Assembly (NCBI RefSeq): GCF_016126015.1
Contig: NZ_JAEFDB010000003.1
Coordinates: 62,001 to 126,000 of the forward strand
Direction: 5' to 3'
DNA: 64,000 bases
DNA from: Capnocytophaga periodontitidis
Lineage (GTDB): Bacteria > Bacteroidota > Bacteroidia > Flavobacteriales > Flavobacteriaceae
Shown here: piece after piece, positions 16,324 to 25,338 of the stretch
Numbering within the stretch: position 1 is the stretch's first letter
How the letters are laid out: the number at the start of each line of letters is the position of its first letter
Made by a program: the position numbers and the translations under genes
The notes under the pieces: model-generated
Seen by the model: the letters and a program-made list of their open reading frames with translations, nothing else
Databases searched by the model: none
Told to the model about the DNA's origin: nothing

Positions 16324-16362
16324 AAAAATCCCTATGAGGTAAGTACCTCACAGGGACTTTTT
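16324..16362. terminator. Terminator overlapping the TfoX-N gene end
   Basis: AAAAATCCCTATGAGGTA pairs with TACCTCACAGGGACTTTTT. The right arm includes the stop codon (16348-16350) and last codons of the TfoX-N gene, so part of the coding region is also terminator. Confidence 0.75.
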
Positions 16363-16716
16363 AGTTGTTTTATTCTTTTTCTTAGAACTCTTTGCTTTGC
16401 TGTTGAACTCTAAACAGAGTTGCAACCAAAACTGAAAGTCCTCTTTTTGGCTATACCCTGAGGGCTCTACATAGCAATAGCCAGAGAGCTCTTTCCCTCT
16501 CATTACCACTGGCGAGAAGCCCTGCCTTTCGGCAATTTCTTCTGTCTGCTTAGGGTCAAACCTACACATTAGGCAATCATCTCCTATATTGATGCACATC
16601 TTGTTATTCACCAAGAAAGCCAAACCGCCAAACATCGCCTTTTCCTCCACCGTGATATGAGGAATTTCAGCTAAATATTCGCGAACTCTATTGGCAAGTG
16701 TTATACTATAAGCCAT
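16348..16716 (-). CDS. TfoX N-terminal domain protein
   Basis: The 122-residue protein matches the TfoX/Sxy N-terminal domain: VEEKAMFGGLAFLVNNKMCINIGDDCLMCR and VVMRGKELSGYCYVEP. It lacks the TfoX C-terminal domain, as do most stand-alone members, and ends in a Lys/Ser-rich tail (SSKKKNKTTKKS). Competence regulation is known only for the full-length proteobacterial protein, so no role is assigned. It follows the DinB gene by 3 bases in an operon. Confidence 0.85.
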   Translation of the reverse strand: MAYSITLANRVREYLAEIPHITVEEKAMFGGLAFLVNNKMCINIGDDCLMCRFDPKQTEEIAERQGFSPVVMRGKELSGYCYVEPSGYSQKEDFQFWLQLCLEFNSKAKSSKKKNKTTKKSL

Positions 16717-16719
16717 ATA

Positions 16720-17190
16720 TTAAATTTTTGAGCTAAAATAGTTTAAAGCGACTACAGTTCCCAAATGTCTCGATTCGTGCATATTGTTTACATACATAGC
16801 ATCTTCTATAGTATCAATAGAAAATAAACCTACCTTAACCGTTGGAAACTCATTGAATAACCTTCCTTGATAATCTTCTTGTAATTGATTTACTGTACTA
16901 AGTAACAATTCCTTTACTTGGTAGATTTCTCCCTTTGAAGGTGCAATCTTTTGAGGAAAGGTGCCACGATTGTATTTCTCTAAAAAATCATTGCTTATTA
17001 GCAGTTTATTTCCACTGAGTTGATAACATAAGAATTGCTGTACAGCAATACAATGTGCTATATTCCAAAAGATATTATTAGAAAAACCTGTTGGAATATA
17101 ACCTAATTGTTCAGGAGTAAGATTATCCAAGTAAGTCAATAGGTTTTTGCGAATGGATAAAAGAAAATCAAAGTGTTTTGTTTTTGTCAT
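16720..17190 (-). CDS. DinB-family four-helix protein
   Basis: Start at MTKTKHFDFLLSIRKNLLTY (17190) is preferred because the -7 element CAAAAGTA lies at 17218-17225, inside the longer frame. The 156-residue protein has DinB metal-site histidines in FWNIAHCIAVQQF and NNMHESRHLGTV. DinB-like proteins include bacillithiol or mycothiol transferases and damage-inducible proteins of unknown role. It is followed by the TfoX-N gene after 3 bases. Confidence 0.82.
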   Translation of the reverse strand: MTKTKHFDFLLSIRKNLLTYLDNLTPEQLGYIPTGFSNNIFWNIAHCIAVQQFLCYQLSGNKLLISNDFLEKYNRGTFPQKIAPSKGEIYQVKELLLSTVNQLQEDYQGRLFNEFPTVKVGLFSIDTIEDAMYVNNMHESRHLGTVVALNYFSSKI

Positions 17191-17217
17191 TTTTAAATAC
17201 TTTTTAAAATTCGGGGG

Positions 17218-17225
17218 CAAAAGTA
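17218..17225 (-). promoter_or_regulatory. -7 element upstream of the DinB gene
   Basis: CAAAAGTA (TACTTTTG on the minus strand) is 28 bases before the start at 17190 and decides the start codon. Confidence 0.5.
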
Positions 17226-17266
17226 CTGCCTTCAAACAAAAAAAATCTTGCCATAAGACAAGATTT

Positions 17267-17836
17267 TCACATTTCTTTCCTGATACGACTCAGCGAAGTA
17301 TCTGTAATGCCTAAATAAGTAGCTATATGTTTTAAGGGGGCGTACTTTATAGCACTCGGTTTTTCCTTAATAAACTGCATATAGCGCTCTTTGGCAGGGA
17401 GTATAATCATTTCAAGCGATCGTTTCTTTGCCTCAAACAATTTCTCTGTCATAAAGAGTCGCCCCCATTCCGAATATCCTTTCAAACTGTGATAAAGTTC
17501 TTGAAAATGGTCATAATCGATATGCCAGCCCTCACAATCGGTAAGGGCTTGGATATTTTCGGCAGAAGGCAAATGCTTAAAAAGAGAAAGTTCTTGCACG
17601 ATAATTTCACCTTCACAAAAGAAGTCGGTAGAGATATCATTCCCTTCATAGTCATACACAAAGGCGCGAGCAACTCCTCTCTGCAAGATGAGATAACCAC
17701 GAGCTATTTCGTCCTTACGCAAGATAAAATCACCTTTGCGAAAAGCAATAGGCTGATGGGCTTTTTGTATTTGTTGTAGTTCTTGCGCTCCTATCAGAGG
17801 GTGTTTGTAGATGTTTTGAAATAAGTTATGTGTCAT
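17267..17836 (-). CDS. Crp/Fnr-family transcriptional regulator
   Basis: This 189-residue regulator has the cNMP-binding roll (FRKGDFILRKDEIARGYLIL) and a C-terminal HTH (KHIATYLGITDTSLSRIRKE). It has no Fnr-type cysteine cluster. Its start overlaps the stop of the preceding 17833-18177 gene by 4 bases (ATGA), so the two are translationally coupled. It resembles the regulator at 6253 in size but not closely in sequence. Confidence 0.88.
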   Translation of the reverse strand: MTHNLFQNIYKHPLIGAQELQQIQKAHQPIAFRKGDFILRKDEIARGYLILQRGVARAFVYDYEGNDISTDFFCEGEIIVQELSLFKHLPSAENIQALTDCEGWHIDYDHFQELYHSLKGYSEWGRLFMTEKLFEAKKRSLEMIILPAKERYMQFIKEKPSAIKYAPLKHIATYLGITDTSLSRIRKEM

Positions 17837-18177
17837 TGTTGTTCTTCATATTTGCCCTCGTGAAAGTATTCATAAGCACTGACTTCCAATTCCCCACAAT
17901 CGGAAATAAGATTGCCATCTTTATCGTATATTTTGTAAGTCTGCTGGGTGTTGCCTATGGAATTTTCGCCATCTAATCCTAATAAAATGCTGTAAAACAC
18001 ATCTGTTAAGAGGGTATCTATTACATCTTTAAGCTGCTCTTGATGAGTGCTACTGAGTGCCATTTCTTTTATTTTAGCATTTACAGTGCTGGGGTATTCG
18101 GGCTGCTCTTCAAAGCAGGATTTTAGAATATTTAGTTTTTCGAGATAAAAGTTCTTTGCAAATTCGTCGGAGGTCAT
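17833..18177 (-). CDS. Hypothetical protein coupled to a Crp-type regulator
   Basis: I do not recognise this 114-residue acidic protein. The start MTSDEFAKNFYLEKL is a choice; an upstream Met at 18201 is possible. The second half (FYSILLGLDGENSIG, then TYKIYDKDGNLISDCGELE) looks like a compact alpha+beta domain such as seen in small immunity-like proteins. Its last 4 bases overlap the start of the Crp regulator, which suggests a joint function. Confidence 0.6.
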   Translation of the reverse strand: MTSDEFAKNFYLEKLNILKSCFEEQPEYPSTVNAKIKEMALSSTHQEQLKDVIDTLLTDVFYSILLGLDGENSIGNTQQTYKIYDKDGNLISDCGELEVSAYEYFHEGKYEEQQ

Positions 18178-18248
18178 AATGTTATTGAATAAATTTATCA
18201 AAATCTGATTGAAAAAGTGAAGATGCTCTTACTATAAAAAATGAGAAA

Positions 18249-19448
18249 TTACTCTTGTGGATACTTTATTTCATAGGACAAAAGCCATACATTATTCTTC
18301 TTTTTTAAGCTGATTGAAACAATTCCTAAGGGCACTTCTTTTTCTATGATAACACTGTTTTTCTGTATTGTGTAATTTATATAGTGTTTATTATCATAGA
18401 AACTTTTTAGAGGTATTTTATTCAATAAGTTTTCTGAAGCATAAGGAAAATCGGTTAAAAAGCAATTGTATGCCTCTTGGAGGTCGCTAAAATTATATTC
18501 TTTTTCTACTTTCCAATAATTTCTGTCATCACCTGGAATTCCTTCTATATGAAAGTTTTTACTTGCAGAATCATCTTTGTATTTCTTTTTAAAATAGAAG
18601 AAATAACCTCTGTCACGGAAGATAATAGTTGTATCGTTCAAATACAATGTATTAAAGGTATTATCACACTGCAAATCATCTTCAATCCCTTTGATAAAAC
18701 TAATACTATCCTGTTTAGGTTTTAAAAATATTATGTAACTATCCTCCTCATTATCCTTTTTTAATTTTGTGGGGTATTTATACTGAAAAACGTATTTAGA
18801 ACAACCCTTAGGAACGATCAAAGAATCTTTTTTTATTTCAAATTGAGCAAAATGAGAAAATTGCTTAGCGTAGTTCTCACTAAATATTTCATTTTCATTG
18901 TTATTTCCATCATCTTTAATGTATTTAAAGCATTTCCATTTCCCCTCATATCTTTTATCCACTAAATTCTTCTTTATCTTGGTATGGTTACTACTTTCAG
19001 ATTCCGATATAATTTTGTTTTCATTACTCTCCTTACATATTTTTTCAATGTTATCTGCAGTAAGTAAATTTTTGTCGAAAGTTAGAATAATAGGATTTTC
19101 TATATCGTAAGTTATATTGTACAGTTTTTTTTCCTTCACACAAAGCAATAACCAAGCAACGGCATTTTCAACAATTTGTTTGGTATTAGATTCATCTTTA
19201 TCAGTAATATCCATATCAAAAAAGACTTTGATAAATATACTATCTCCCGAAATGCGATCTATTCTTGTGAAAGCTTCAGGGTAATGTTTCCAATCTAAAG
19301 AACTTGATTGTACAATTTTTGAAATAATTTCTTCACAATCTAATTCTTCCTCTTGTTTGTTTTGATTGTTATTACTTTGATTATTAATAAAATCACAAGA
19401 GATAAGTACTCCTATAAGGAAGAAAAGATAAATTATTTTTCTAATCAT
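18249..19448 (-). CDS. Hypothetical lipoprotein
   Basis: The 399-residue protein has a lipoprotein signal with the lipobox LISC (Cys18), followed by an Asn-rich linker (NNQSNNNQNK). The rest is charged, with a predicted beta-rich region around SKYVFQYKYPTKLKK and VSISLKKKNNVWLLSYEIKY at the C-terminus. It should be anchored in the outer or inner membrane facing the periplasm. No family is recognised; it stands alone and is more A+T-rich than its neighbours. Confidence 0.65.
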   Translation of the reverse strand: MIRKIIYLFFLIGVLISCDFINNQSNNNQNKQEEELDCEEIISKIVQSSSLDWKHYPEAFTRIDRISGDSIFIKVFFDMDITDKDESNTKQIVENAVAWLLLCVKEKKLYNITYDIENPIILTFDKNLLTADNIEKICKESNENKIISESESSNHTKIKKNLVDKRYEGKWKCFKYIKDDGNNNENEIFSENYAKQFSHFAQFEIKKDSLIVPKGCSKYVFQYKYPTKLKKDNEEDSYIIFLKPKQDSISFIKGIEDDLQCDNTFNTLYLNDTTIIFRDRGYFFYFKKKYKDDSASKNFHIEGIPGDDRNYWKVEKEYNFSDLQEAYNCFLTDFPYASENLLNKIPLKSFYDNKHYINYTIQKNSVIIEKEVPLGIVSISLKKKNNVWLLSYEIKYPQE

Positions 19449-19487
19449 TTTGATTGTTTTTTAATTATCATTTAAACGATTCCTTTT

Positions 19488-19679
19488 TCAATGTATCACA
19501 AAGTTTGCCTTGTACTGTCTTGCGTATTTGGGCAAATCTATAAGAGTAGAACCTTCAAATATTAGTTCTATATAATAAGGCAGGTCATACGCTTGTATTT
19601 CCTCGTCTATAAGGTGATCAGTAGGGGCGTCGAGTTCGTCAAAATTATATATAGTTATTAGTTTTTTTAATCGATTAGT
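19488..19679 (-). pseudogene. Possible gene remnant without a start codon
   Basis: A frame of about 60 codons reads FDELDAPTDHLIDEEIQAYD, then LPYYIELIFEGSTLIDLP, and ends at 19488. It has no ATG, GTG or TTG at its head and starts after an A+T-rich stretch, so it looks like the 3-prime remnant of a lost gene. The rest of 19449-19789 shows nothing else. Confidence 0.35.
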
Positions 19680-19789
19680 AAATTAGTAAATTTGGAAATT
19701 ATCAAATGGGTGTATTGTTCTTTCATTGCAGCAGAAAGAAAACTACTCTCAACCCACTGTTGCCAAGTAGGTAACGCTTACTACTTGTT

Positions 19790-19990
19790 TCATTCCTCAA
19801 TAATACTTACGACTCCTACTTCGGCACCGAAGAGAGCCAATACTTGATTTACTTTATCCAAACGCAAGTTTTTTTTACCTTGTTCCAATTCGCGTACAAA
19901 ACGCAGTCCAACGCCCGCTCGCATTGCCAATTCAGGCTGTGTAAGGCGTAACTCCTTACGCCTTTCCTTTACAAAAGAAGCGATATTCAT
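19790..19990 (-). CDS. Small XRE/HipB-like HTH protein
   Basis: This 66-residue protein is almost entirely an XRE HTH (FVKERRKELRLTQPELAMRA, GLRFVRELEQGKKNLRLDKV) and ends AEVGVVSIIEE. It matches the size and form of y4mF/HipB-type antitoxin regulators. A HipA-type toxin would be expected directly downstream, but only broken sequence and the remnant at 19488 are there. It may therefore be an orphan antitoxin. Confidence 0.8.
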   Translation of the reverse strand: MNIASFVKERRKELRLTQPELAMRAGVGLRFVRELEQGKKNLRLDKVNQVLALFGAEVGVVSIIEE

Positions 19991-20024
19991 AATTAGTAAA
20001 TTGACTAATTAGCAAATTAGCTAA

Positions 20025-20144
20025 TTAGATTATACCTTTTCGGGTGTATTTTTTATTAAAATTTCTCAACTCGTCAAACCACTGCGTTATTTTTTCTTCC
20101 TCAATAGTAAAAGGTAATGTTGAGTAAAAACATATATTTCCCAT
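20025..20144 (-). CDS. Tiny ORF downstream of a small membrane protein
   Basis: A 39-residue frame MGNICFYSTLPFTIEEEKIT then WFDELRNFNKKYTRKG starts 2 bases after the stop of the membrane protein gene. It may be a true small protein, or the C-terminal remnant of something longer. No family is recognised. Confidence 0.35.
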   Translation of the reverse strand: MGNICFYSTLPFTIEEEKITQWFDELRNFNKKYTRKGII

Positions 20145-20146
20145 AT

Positions 20147-20470
20147 TTACTTGTTTATTAATATCAGAAAGGTCATCAATACCGAAAAAAACGCTACCAA
20201 TAATGTAGTAGGTAAATGAACTTTTACAGCTAATAGCACAGTGAATCCCACTAAAAGTACATTTATAATAATACAATAACGAAAACTAAGAGGCAGTTGC
20301 AGTTGGTAATGCATCAAGTTAGCAATCCCAGCAAAGATAAGAGCTAATCCAGCACTGAAAAACCAAAAACCTTCAGCTGAAAAATGCTCATACTTCTTAA
20401 AACTCAGTGCCGAGTGTACCACCCCCAGCATTATAATTACTATAATAGTAATGAAATAAAGACTCCTCAT
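20147..20470 (-). CDS. Small four-helix membrane protein
   Basis: The 107-residue protein has four hydrophobic segments (about residues 4-22, 33-52, 60-80, 86-105) with short loops; WFFSAGLALIFAGIANL and FSVLMTFLILINK are typical. It looks like the small DUF-type inner-membrane proteins common in Bacteroidota. A CAAAGGTA promoter element lies at 20493. Function unknown. Confidence 0.7.
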   Translation of the reverse strand: MRSLYFITIIVIIMLGVVHSALSFKKYEHFSAEGFWFFSAGLALIFAGIANLMHYQLQLPLSFRYCIIINVLLVGFTVLLAVKVHLPTTLLVAFFSVLMTFLILINK

Positions 20471-20492
20471 TGTAAAAAATGTTTATCAAAGG

Positions 20493-20500
20493 CAAAGGTA
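20493..20500 (-). promoter_or_regulatory. -7 element upstream of the small membrane protein gene
   Basis: CAAAGGTA (TACCTTTG on the minus strand), 23 bases before the start at 20470. Confidence 0.45.
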
Positions 20501-20538
20501 ATACTTTCTAATAACAAATACAAATAGATTCGTAATTT

Positions 20539-20560
20539 ACCGTCAGGTGAAAATTCGTGA
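20539..20560. repeat. 22-bp dispersed repeat, copy 2
   Basis: Identical over 22 bases to 16142-16163, in the same orientation, and again followed by another AAATTCGTG unit. Confidence 0.7.
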
Positions 20561-20605
20561 AAATTCGTGGAGTTGTGATAATCAATCACTTTTGTAGTAT
20601 GTTAT

Positions 20606-20832
20606 GTAGGGGCGTTTTGCAAACGCCCTTTTGCAAACGTCCTTTTGTAAACGTCCTTTTGCAAACGCCCTTTTGTAAACGCCCTTTTGTAAACGCCCTT
20701 TTGTAAACGCCCTTTTGTAAACGCCCTTTTGTAAACGCCCTTTTGTAAACGCCCTTTTGTAAACGCCCTTTTGTAAACGCCCTTTTGTAAACGCCCTTTT
20801 ATAAACGCCCTTTTATAAACGCCTTCACAAAT
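20606..20832. repeat. 14-bp tandem array grown from a GGGGCGTTT hairpin
   Basis: TGTAGGGGCGTTT (20606-20618), loop TGC and AAACGCCC form the start of a hairpin identical to 61735-61763. Instead of closing with CCTACA, the right arm continues as about 15 head-to-tail units of GCCCTTTTGTAAAC, the first few reading TTTGCAAAC and some with T for C, the last two TTTATAAAC. There are no spacers, so this is a minisatellite and not a CRISPR array. Confidence 0.85.
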
Positions 20833-21060
20833 AAAACATTTTAAACACCTTACATTTTCTTATCTCTTATCTCTTATCTAAAAAAAACAACTTTTTTGTG
20901 ATATTTGTAACAAAATTAAAAGTATATAACTCCTTATAATATAATCACTTCTATAAAAAGTAAATGTATAATATGTTGATAATCAGTTTTTAATAGGTGA
21001 TTACTGCATCTAACCCCTAACCCCTAATCCCTAATCCCTCTTACCTCTTATCTTTCAGAT
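20833..21060. other. Non-coding leader region before the ribosomal cluster
   Basis: No gene. It has short direct repeats (TTATCTC three times near 20858, and a CCCTAA/CCCTAAT run at 21014-21036) and an A+T-rich stretch. The rpsL promoter follows. Confidence 0.5.
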
Positions 21061-21063
21061 AGT

Positions 21064-21094
21064 TTTGTGGTTTTAAAAAATAATTGTACTTTTG
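21064..21094 (+). promoter_or_regulatory. Promoter of the rpsL-fusA-S10 cluster
   Basis: TTTG (21064-21067), a 19-base spacer and TACTTTTG (21087-21094) are an excellent match to the Bacteroidota promoter. It is 70 bases before the rpsL start and is the only strong promoter seen before 35.3 kb. Confidence 0.75.
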
Positions 21095-21163
21095 CACCCG
21101 CTTTGAATAATTAAAGCCTAAAACTCAAGTAAACAAATAAATAAATATATAGTATTGTAAATT

Positions 21164-21577
21164 ATGCCAACAATTTCACAATTAGTACGAAAAGGAAGAA
21201 CCAGAATTACCAAGAAGAGTAAATCGGTTGCTTTGGATTCGTGCCCACAACGCCGCGGTGTATGTACACGTGTGTACACCACTACGCCTAAAAAACCGAA
21301 CTCTGCTATGCGTAAAGTAGCTCGTGTTCGTTTAACTAATGGCAATGAGGTGAACGCTTACATACCAGGTGAAGGTCACAACCTCCAAGAGCACTCGATA
21401 GTATTGGTACGAGGCGGAAGGGTAAAAGATTTACCAGGTGTTAGATATCACATCGTGCGTGGCGCACTTGATACTGCCGGTGTTGCCGGTAGAACGCAAC
21501 GTCGCTCTAAATACGGTGCTAAACGCCCTAAACCAGGACAAGCCGCTGCCGCACCAGCTAAAGGTAAGAAAAAGTAA
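21164..21577 (+). CDS. rpsL: 30S ribosomal protein S12
   Basis: S12 of 137 residues, longer than the 124 of E. coli because of a basic tail ([13 protein letters not shown]). The decoding-site loops [16 protein letters not shown] and [16 protein letters not shown] are intact, with Lys at the two classic streptomycin-resistance positions (43 and 88), so a wild-type, sensitive allele is expected. First gene of the cluster, followed by rpsG after 32 bases. Confidence 0.98.
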   Translation: MPTISQLVRKGRTRITKKSKSVALDSCPQRRGVCTRVYTTTPKKPNSAMRKVARVRLTNGNEVNAYIPGEGHNLQEHSIVLVRGGRVKDLPGVRYHIVRGALDTAGVAGRTQRRSKYGAKRPKPGQAAAAPAKGKKK

Positions 21578-21609
21578 TTTAACACACAAAATCTTTTAAC
21601 TGAAAAGAA

Positions 21610-22086
21610 ATGAGAAAAAGACAGGCTAAAAAACGCCCACTTTTACCGGATCCTAAGTTTAACGACCAATTGGTTACCCGCTTCGTGAATAACCTTATGT
21701 GGGACGGTAAAAAATCAGTGGCTTTTAAAGTATTCTACGACGCTATCGATATCGTAGAACAAAAGAAAAATAACGACGAAAAGTCGGCATTAGAAGTTTG
21801 GAAAGACGCTCTTAGCAACGTAATGCCTCACGTCGAAGTACGCTCTCGCCGTGTAGGGGGTGCTACCTTCCAAATCCCTATGCAAATTCGCCCAGACCGT
21901 AAAGTCTCTATGGCTATGAAATGGCTCATCGGGTACGCTCGTAAACGCAACGAGAAATCTATGGCTCAGAAATTGGCTGCCGAAATTATCGCGGCCTCTA
22001 AAGAAGAAGGTGCTGCCGTGAAGAAAAAAATGGATACGCACCGTATGGCTGAAGCTAACAAAGCATTCTCACACTTTAGATTTTAA
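21610..22086 (+). CDS. rpsG: 30S ribosomal protein S7
   Basis: S7 of 158 residues with the usual [19 protein letters not shown] start and the 16S-binding [19 protein letters not shown] segment. S7 nucleates the head of the small subunit. In E. coli it represses its own operon; no matching site could be judged here. The stop is 8 bases before fusA. Confidence 0.98.
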   Translation: MRKRQAKKRPLLPDPKFNDQLVTRFVNNLMWDGKKSVAFKVFYDAIDIVEQKKNNDEKSALEVWKDALSNVMPHVEVRSRRVGGATFQIPMQIRPDRKVSMAMKWLIGYARKRNEKSMAQKLAAEIIAASKEEGAAVKKKMDTHRMAEANKAFSHFRF

Positions 22087-22094
22087 TTAACACG

Positions 22095-24215
22095 ATGAGT
22101 AGAGACTTAAAATATACAAGAAACATAGGTATTGCCGCTCACATCGATGCTGGTAAAACCACCACTACCGAACGTATACTTTTCTATACCGGTAAAACTC
22201 ACAAAATCGGTGAAGTTCACGATGGTGCATCTACTATGGATTGGATGGAACAAGAAGCTGAACGCGGTATCACTATCCAATCTGCTGCAACCACTTGTAA
22301 ATGGAACTTCCCTACCGAAAATGGTAAACCTACAGCCGACGCTAAAGAGTATCACTTCAATATTATCGATACTCCCGGTCACGTCGATTTTACCGTTGAG
22401 GTAAACCGTTCTTTGCGCGTACTTGATGGATTAGTATTCCTCTTCTCTGCCGTAGACGGTGTAGAACCTCAATCTGAAACTAACTGGCGCTTGGCTGATA
22501 ACTACAAAGTACCTCGTATCGGATTCGTAAATAAAATGGACCGTCAAGGTGCTAACTTCCTCAATGTTTGCAACCAAGTAAAAGATATGCTCAAATCTAA
22601 CGCTGTGCCTATCGTATTGCCTATCGGTGACGAAGCAGATTTCAAAGGCGTTGTAGATTTGATTAAAAACCGCGCTATTGTATGGCACGAAGAAAACTCA
22701 GGTTCTACCTTTGATATAGTAGAAATTCCTGCCGATATGAAAGAAGACGTAGCTAAATACCGTGCTCAATTGATTGAAGAAGTAGCTGGTTACGACGAAG
22801 GTCTTCTCGAAAAATTTATGGAAGATGAAAATTCTATTACTGAAGACGAAATCCACAAAGCATTGCGCGCTGCAGTAATGGATATGGCTATCATTCCTAT
22901 GGTATGCGGCTCATCATTCAAAAACAAAGGAGTACAGTTTATGCTTGATGCTGTTTGCCGTTACTTGCCTTCACCTCTTGACAAAGAAGCTATCGAGGGT
23001 ACTAATCCTGAAACTGGCGAACCTGCCCTACGCAAACCAGCCGTTGATGCTCCTTTCTCAGCCTTGGCATTCAAAATCGCAACCGACCCTTATGTAGGAC
23101 GTTTAGCATTCTTCCGTGCTTACTCTGGTCACCTCGATGCAGGTTCTTACGTATTGAACACTCGTTCAAACAACAAAGAGCGTATCTCTCGTATCTACCA
23201 GATGCACGCTAATAAACAAAATCCTATCGAATACATCGAAGCTGGTGATATAGGGGCTGCAGTAGGTTTTAAAGATATCAAAACTGGTGATACCCTTTGC
23301 GACGAAAAATATCCTATCGTACTCGAAAGTATGGTATTCCCTGATCCAGTAATCGGTATTGCTGTAGAACCTAAAACAAAAGCCGACGTTGATAAATTAG
23401 GTATGGCTTTAGCTAAACTCGCTGAAGAAGACCCTACCTTCCAAGTAAAAACTGACCAAGCCTCTGGACAAACTATCATCTCTGGTATGGGTGAGTTGCA
23501 CTTGGATATCATCGTAGACCGCCTCAAACGCGAATTCAAAGTAGAAGTAAACCAAGGACAACCTCAAGTAGAGTACAAAGAAGCCATTACTGGTAAAGCT
23601 GATCACCGCGAAGTCTACAAAAAACAAACTGGAGGTCGTGGTAAATTCGCCGACATCGTATTCCGTATGGAACCAGCCGAAGAAGGTAAAGTAGGTCTTG
23701 AGTTTGTCAACGAAATCAAAGGTGGTAACATCCCTAAAGAGTATATCCCATCAGTTGAAAAAGGTTTCAAAGAAGCTATGAAAAACGGACCTTTGGCAGG
23801 CTTCGAAATGGACGCAATGAAAATCGTTCTTATCGATGGCTCTTTCCACCCTGTCGATTCCGATTCATTGTCATTCGAGTTGGCAGCCAAATTGGGTTAC
23901 AAAGAAGCTGCTCGCGCTGCAAAAGCCGTATTGATGGAACCTATTATGAAATTGGAAGTTATTACTCCAGAAGAAAATATGGGAGATATCGTAGGCGACT
24001 TGAACCGCCGTCGTGGTCAAGTAAATAATATGGACGACCGTAATGGCGCTAAAGTAATCAAAGCTTTTGTTCCATTATCAGAAATGTTCGGCTATGTAAC
24101 AGCACTTCGAACTCTCTCATCAGGTCGTGCTACTTCTACAATGGAGTTCTCTCACTATGCCGAAACTCCTTCTAACATTGCAGACGAAGTAATTAAAAAC
24201 GCCAGAGGCAACTAA
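22095..24215 (+). CDS. fusA: Translation elongation factor G
   Basis: EF-G of 706 residues, the usual length. The GTPase motifs are present: AHIDAGKTT (P-loop, residues 15-23), the switch [10 protein letters not shown], and NKMD. Domains II-V follow without interruption, ending in [17 protein letters not shown]. It drives translocation on the ribosome. Codon use is strongly biased, as expected of a highly expressed gene. Confidence 0.98.
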   Translation: MSRDLKYTRNIGIAAHIDAGKTTTTERILFYTGKTHKIGEVHDGASTMDWMEQEAERGITIQSAATTCKWNFPTENGKPTADAKEYHFNIIDTPGHVDFTVEVNRSLRVLDGLVFLFSAVDGVEPQSETNWRLADNYKVPRIGFVNKMDRQGANFLNVCNQVKDMLKSNAVPIVLPIGDEADFKGVVDLIKNRAIVWHEENSGSTFDIVEIPADMKEDVAKYRAQLIEEVAGYDEGLLEKFMEDENSITEDEIHKALRAAVMDMAIIPMVCGSSFKNKGVQFMLDAVCRYLPSPLDKEAIEGTNPETGEPALRKPAVDAPFSALAFKIATDPYVGRLAFFRAYSGHLDAGSYVLNTRSNNKERISRIYQMHANKQNPIEYIEAGDIGAAVGFKDIKTGDTLCDEKYPIVLESMVFPDPVIGIAVEPKTKADVDKLGMALAKLAEEDPTFQVKTDQASGQTIISGMGELHLDIIVDRLKREFKVEVNQGQPQVEYKEAITGKADHREVYKKQTGGRGKFADIVFRMEPAEEGKVGLEFVNEIKGGNIPKEYIPSVEKGFKEAMKNGPLAGFEMDAMKIVLIDGSFHPVDSDSLSFELAAKLGYKEAARAAKAVLMEPIMKLEVITPEENMGDIVGDLNRRRGQVNNMDDRNGAKVIKAFVPLSEMFGYVTALRTLSSGRATSTMEFSHYAETPSNIADEVIKNARGN

Positions 24216-24227
24216 ATTATTAAGCAA

Positions 24228-24539
24228 ATGAGTAATCAACAAAAAATAAGAATAAAGTTAAAATCTTACGACCACAACTTGGTAGATAAATCTGCTGAGA
24301 AAATCGTAAAAACAGTAAAAGCAGCTGGTGCTGTAGTAGTAGGACCTATTCCACTACCTACCCACAAAAAAATATTTACTGTATTGCGCTCTCCTCACGT
24401 AAACAAAAAAGCTCGTGAGCAATTCCAATTGAGCTCTCACAAACGTCTCCTCGACATCTACAGCTCTTCATCTAAAACTATCGACGCTTTGATGAAATTG
24501 GAATTACCAAGCGGTGTTGACGTAGATATCAAAGTTTAA
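24228..24539 (+). CDS. rpsJ: 30S ribosomal protein S10
   Basis: S10 of 103 residues ([20 protein letters not shown], then VVGPIPLPT). Here rpsJ is 12 bases behind fusA, joining the str genes to the S10 genes. S10 is also the NusE antitermination factor. A 181-base gap with hairpins separates it from rplC. Confidence 0.98.
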   Translation: MSNQQKIRIKLKSYDHNLVDKSAEKIVKTVKAAGAVVVGPIPLPTHKKIFTVLRSPHVNKKAREQFQLSSHKRLLDIYSSSSKTIDALMKLELPSGVDVDIKV

Positions 24540-24550
24540 TAACTTTACTA

Positions 24551-24633
24551 AAATGTCCCGAAACTGCGGGTTAGGGAAAAACGGATAAAAATGATTCAGG
24601 GTTAAAAAGCCTCGGGCATTTTTTGACCCTGAA
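24551..24633 (+). promoter_or_regulatory. Candidate attenuator between rpsJ and rplC
   Basis: Two overlapping hairpins are possible. One pairs AAATGTCCCGA (24551-24561) with TCGGGCATTT (24612-24621), one bulged base, and is followed by U residues like a terminator. The other pairs TTCAGGGTTAAAAA (24595-24608) with TTTTTGACCCTGAA (24620-24633), 14 bp with one G-U. They share bases and cannot form together. This is the layout of an attenuator; the ligand, for instance L4, is only a guess. Confidence 0.55.
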
Positions 24634-24720
24634 ACATTTATAGGTATCATTCCCTGATACCTCACACCTGTCCCCTGACTCCTAAATAAAAAACTAATAA
24701 CTAATTTAATATTTAATTTT

Positions 24721-25338
24721 ATGTCTGGGTTAATCGGAAAAAAAGTAGGAATGACCAGCATTTTTGATGAGAACGGTAAAAATGTACCTTGTACCATCAT
24801 CGAAGCAGGTCCTTGCGTAGTTACCCAAGTCAGAACCAAAGAGGTTGATGGCTATGAGGCTCTTCAACTTGGTTTCGATGACAAAGCAGAAAAACGTGCT
24901 ACCAAAGCTGAGCTTGGTCACTTCAAAAAAGCAGGTACTTCTGTAAAGAAAAAAGTTGTTGAATTCCAAGGTTTTGAAAACAATTACAAATTAGGTGATA
25001 CTATCACCGTCGATTTCTTCACCGAAGGCGAGTTCGTCGATATCACAGGAACTTCCAAAGGTAAAGGCTTCCAAGGGGTGGTACGTCGCCACGGTTTTGG
25101 CGGAGTAGGTCAAACTACTCACGGTCAGCACAACCGCCTCAGAGCACCAGGTTCAGTAGGTGCTTCGTCTTACCCCTCTCGCGTATTCAAAGGTATGCGT
25201 ATGGCTGGACGTATGGGAGCTGAAAAGGTAACAGTACAAAACTTGAAAGTATTAAAAGTGGTTGCTGAGAAAAATCTTTTACTAGTAAAAGGTTGTATCC
25301 CAGGTCACAAAAATGCTTACGTAACTATTCACAAATAA
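24721..25338 (+). CDS. rplC: 50S ribosomal protein L3
   Basis: L3 of 205 residues with the signature loop [20 protein letters not shown] that reaches the peptidyl transferase centre, where a conserved Gln is normally methylated. The stop TAA overlaps the rplD ATG by one base (TAATG). Confidence 0.98.
   Translation: MSGLIGKKVGMTSIFDENGKNVPCTIIEAGPCVVTQVRTKEVDGYEALQLGFDDKAEKRATKAELGHFKKAGTSVKKKVVEFQGFENNYKLGDTITVDFFTEGEFVDITGTSKGKGFQGVVRRHGFGGVGQTTHGQHNRLRAPGSVGASSYPSRVFKGMRMAGRMGAEKVTVQNLKVLKVVAEKNLLLVKGCIPGHKNAYVTIHK

Noticed and set aside
20145-20276. Upstream half of the 83-residue frame over the small membrane gene
   Set aside because: It overlaps the membrane protein gene in another frame; only the 39 codons downstream of that gene are kept as a weak candidate.
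20606-20832. Repeat array that could be taken for CRISPR
   Set aside because: The 14-base units are contiguous with no spacers and no cas gene is nearby.
21014-21036. CCCTAA run resembling telomere repeats
   Set aside because: Only a few imperfect units inside a bacterial intergenic region; a chance or slippage product is more likely.
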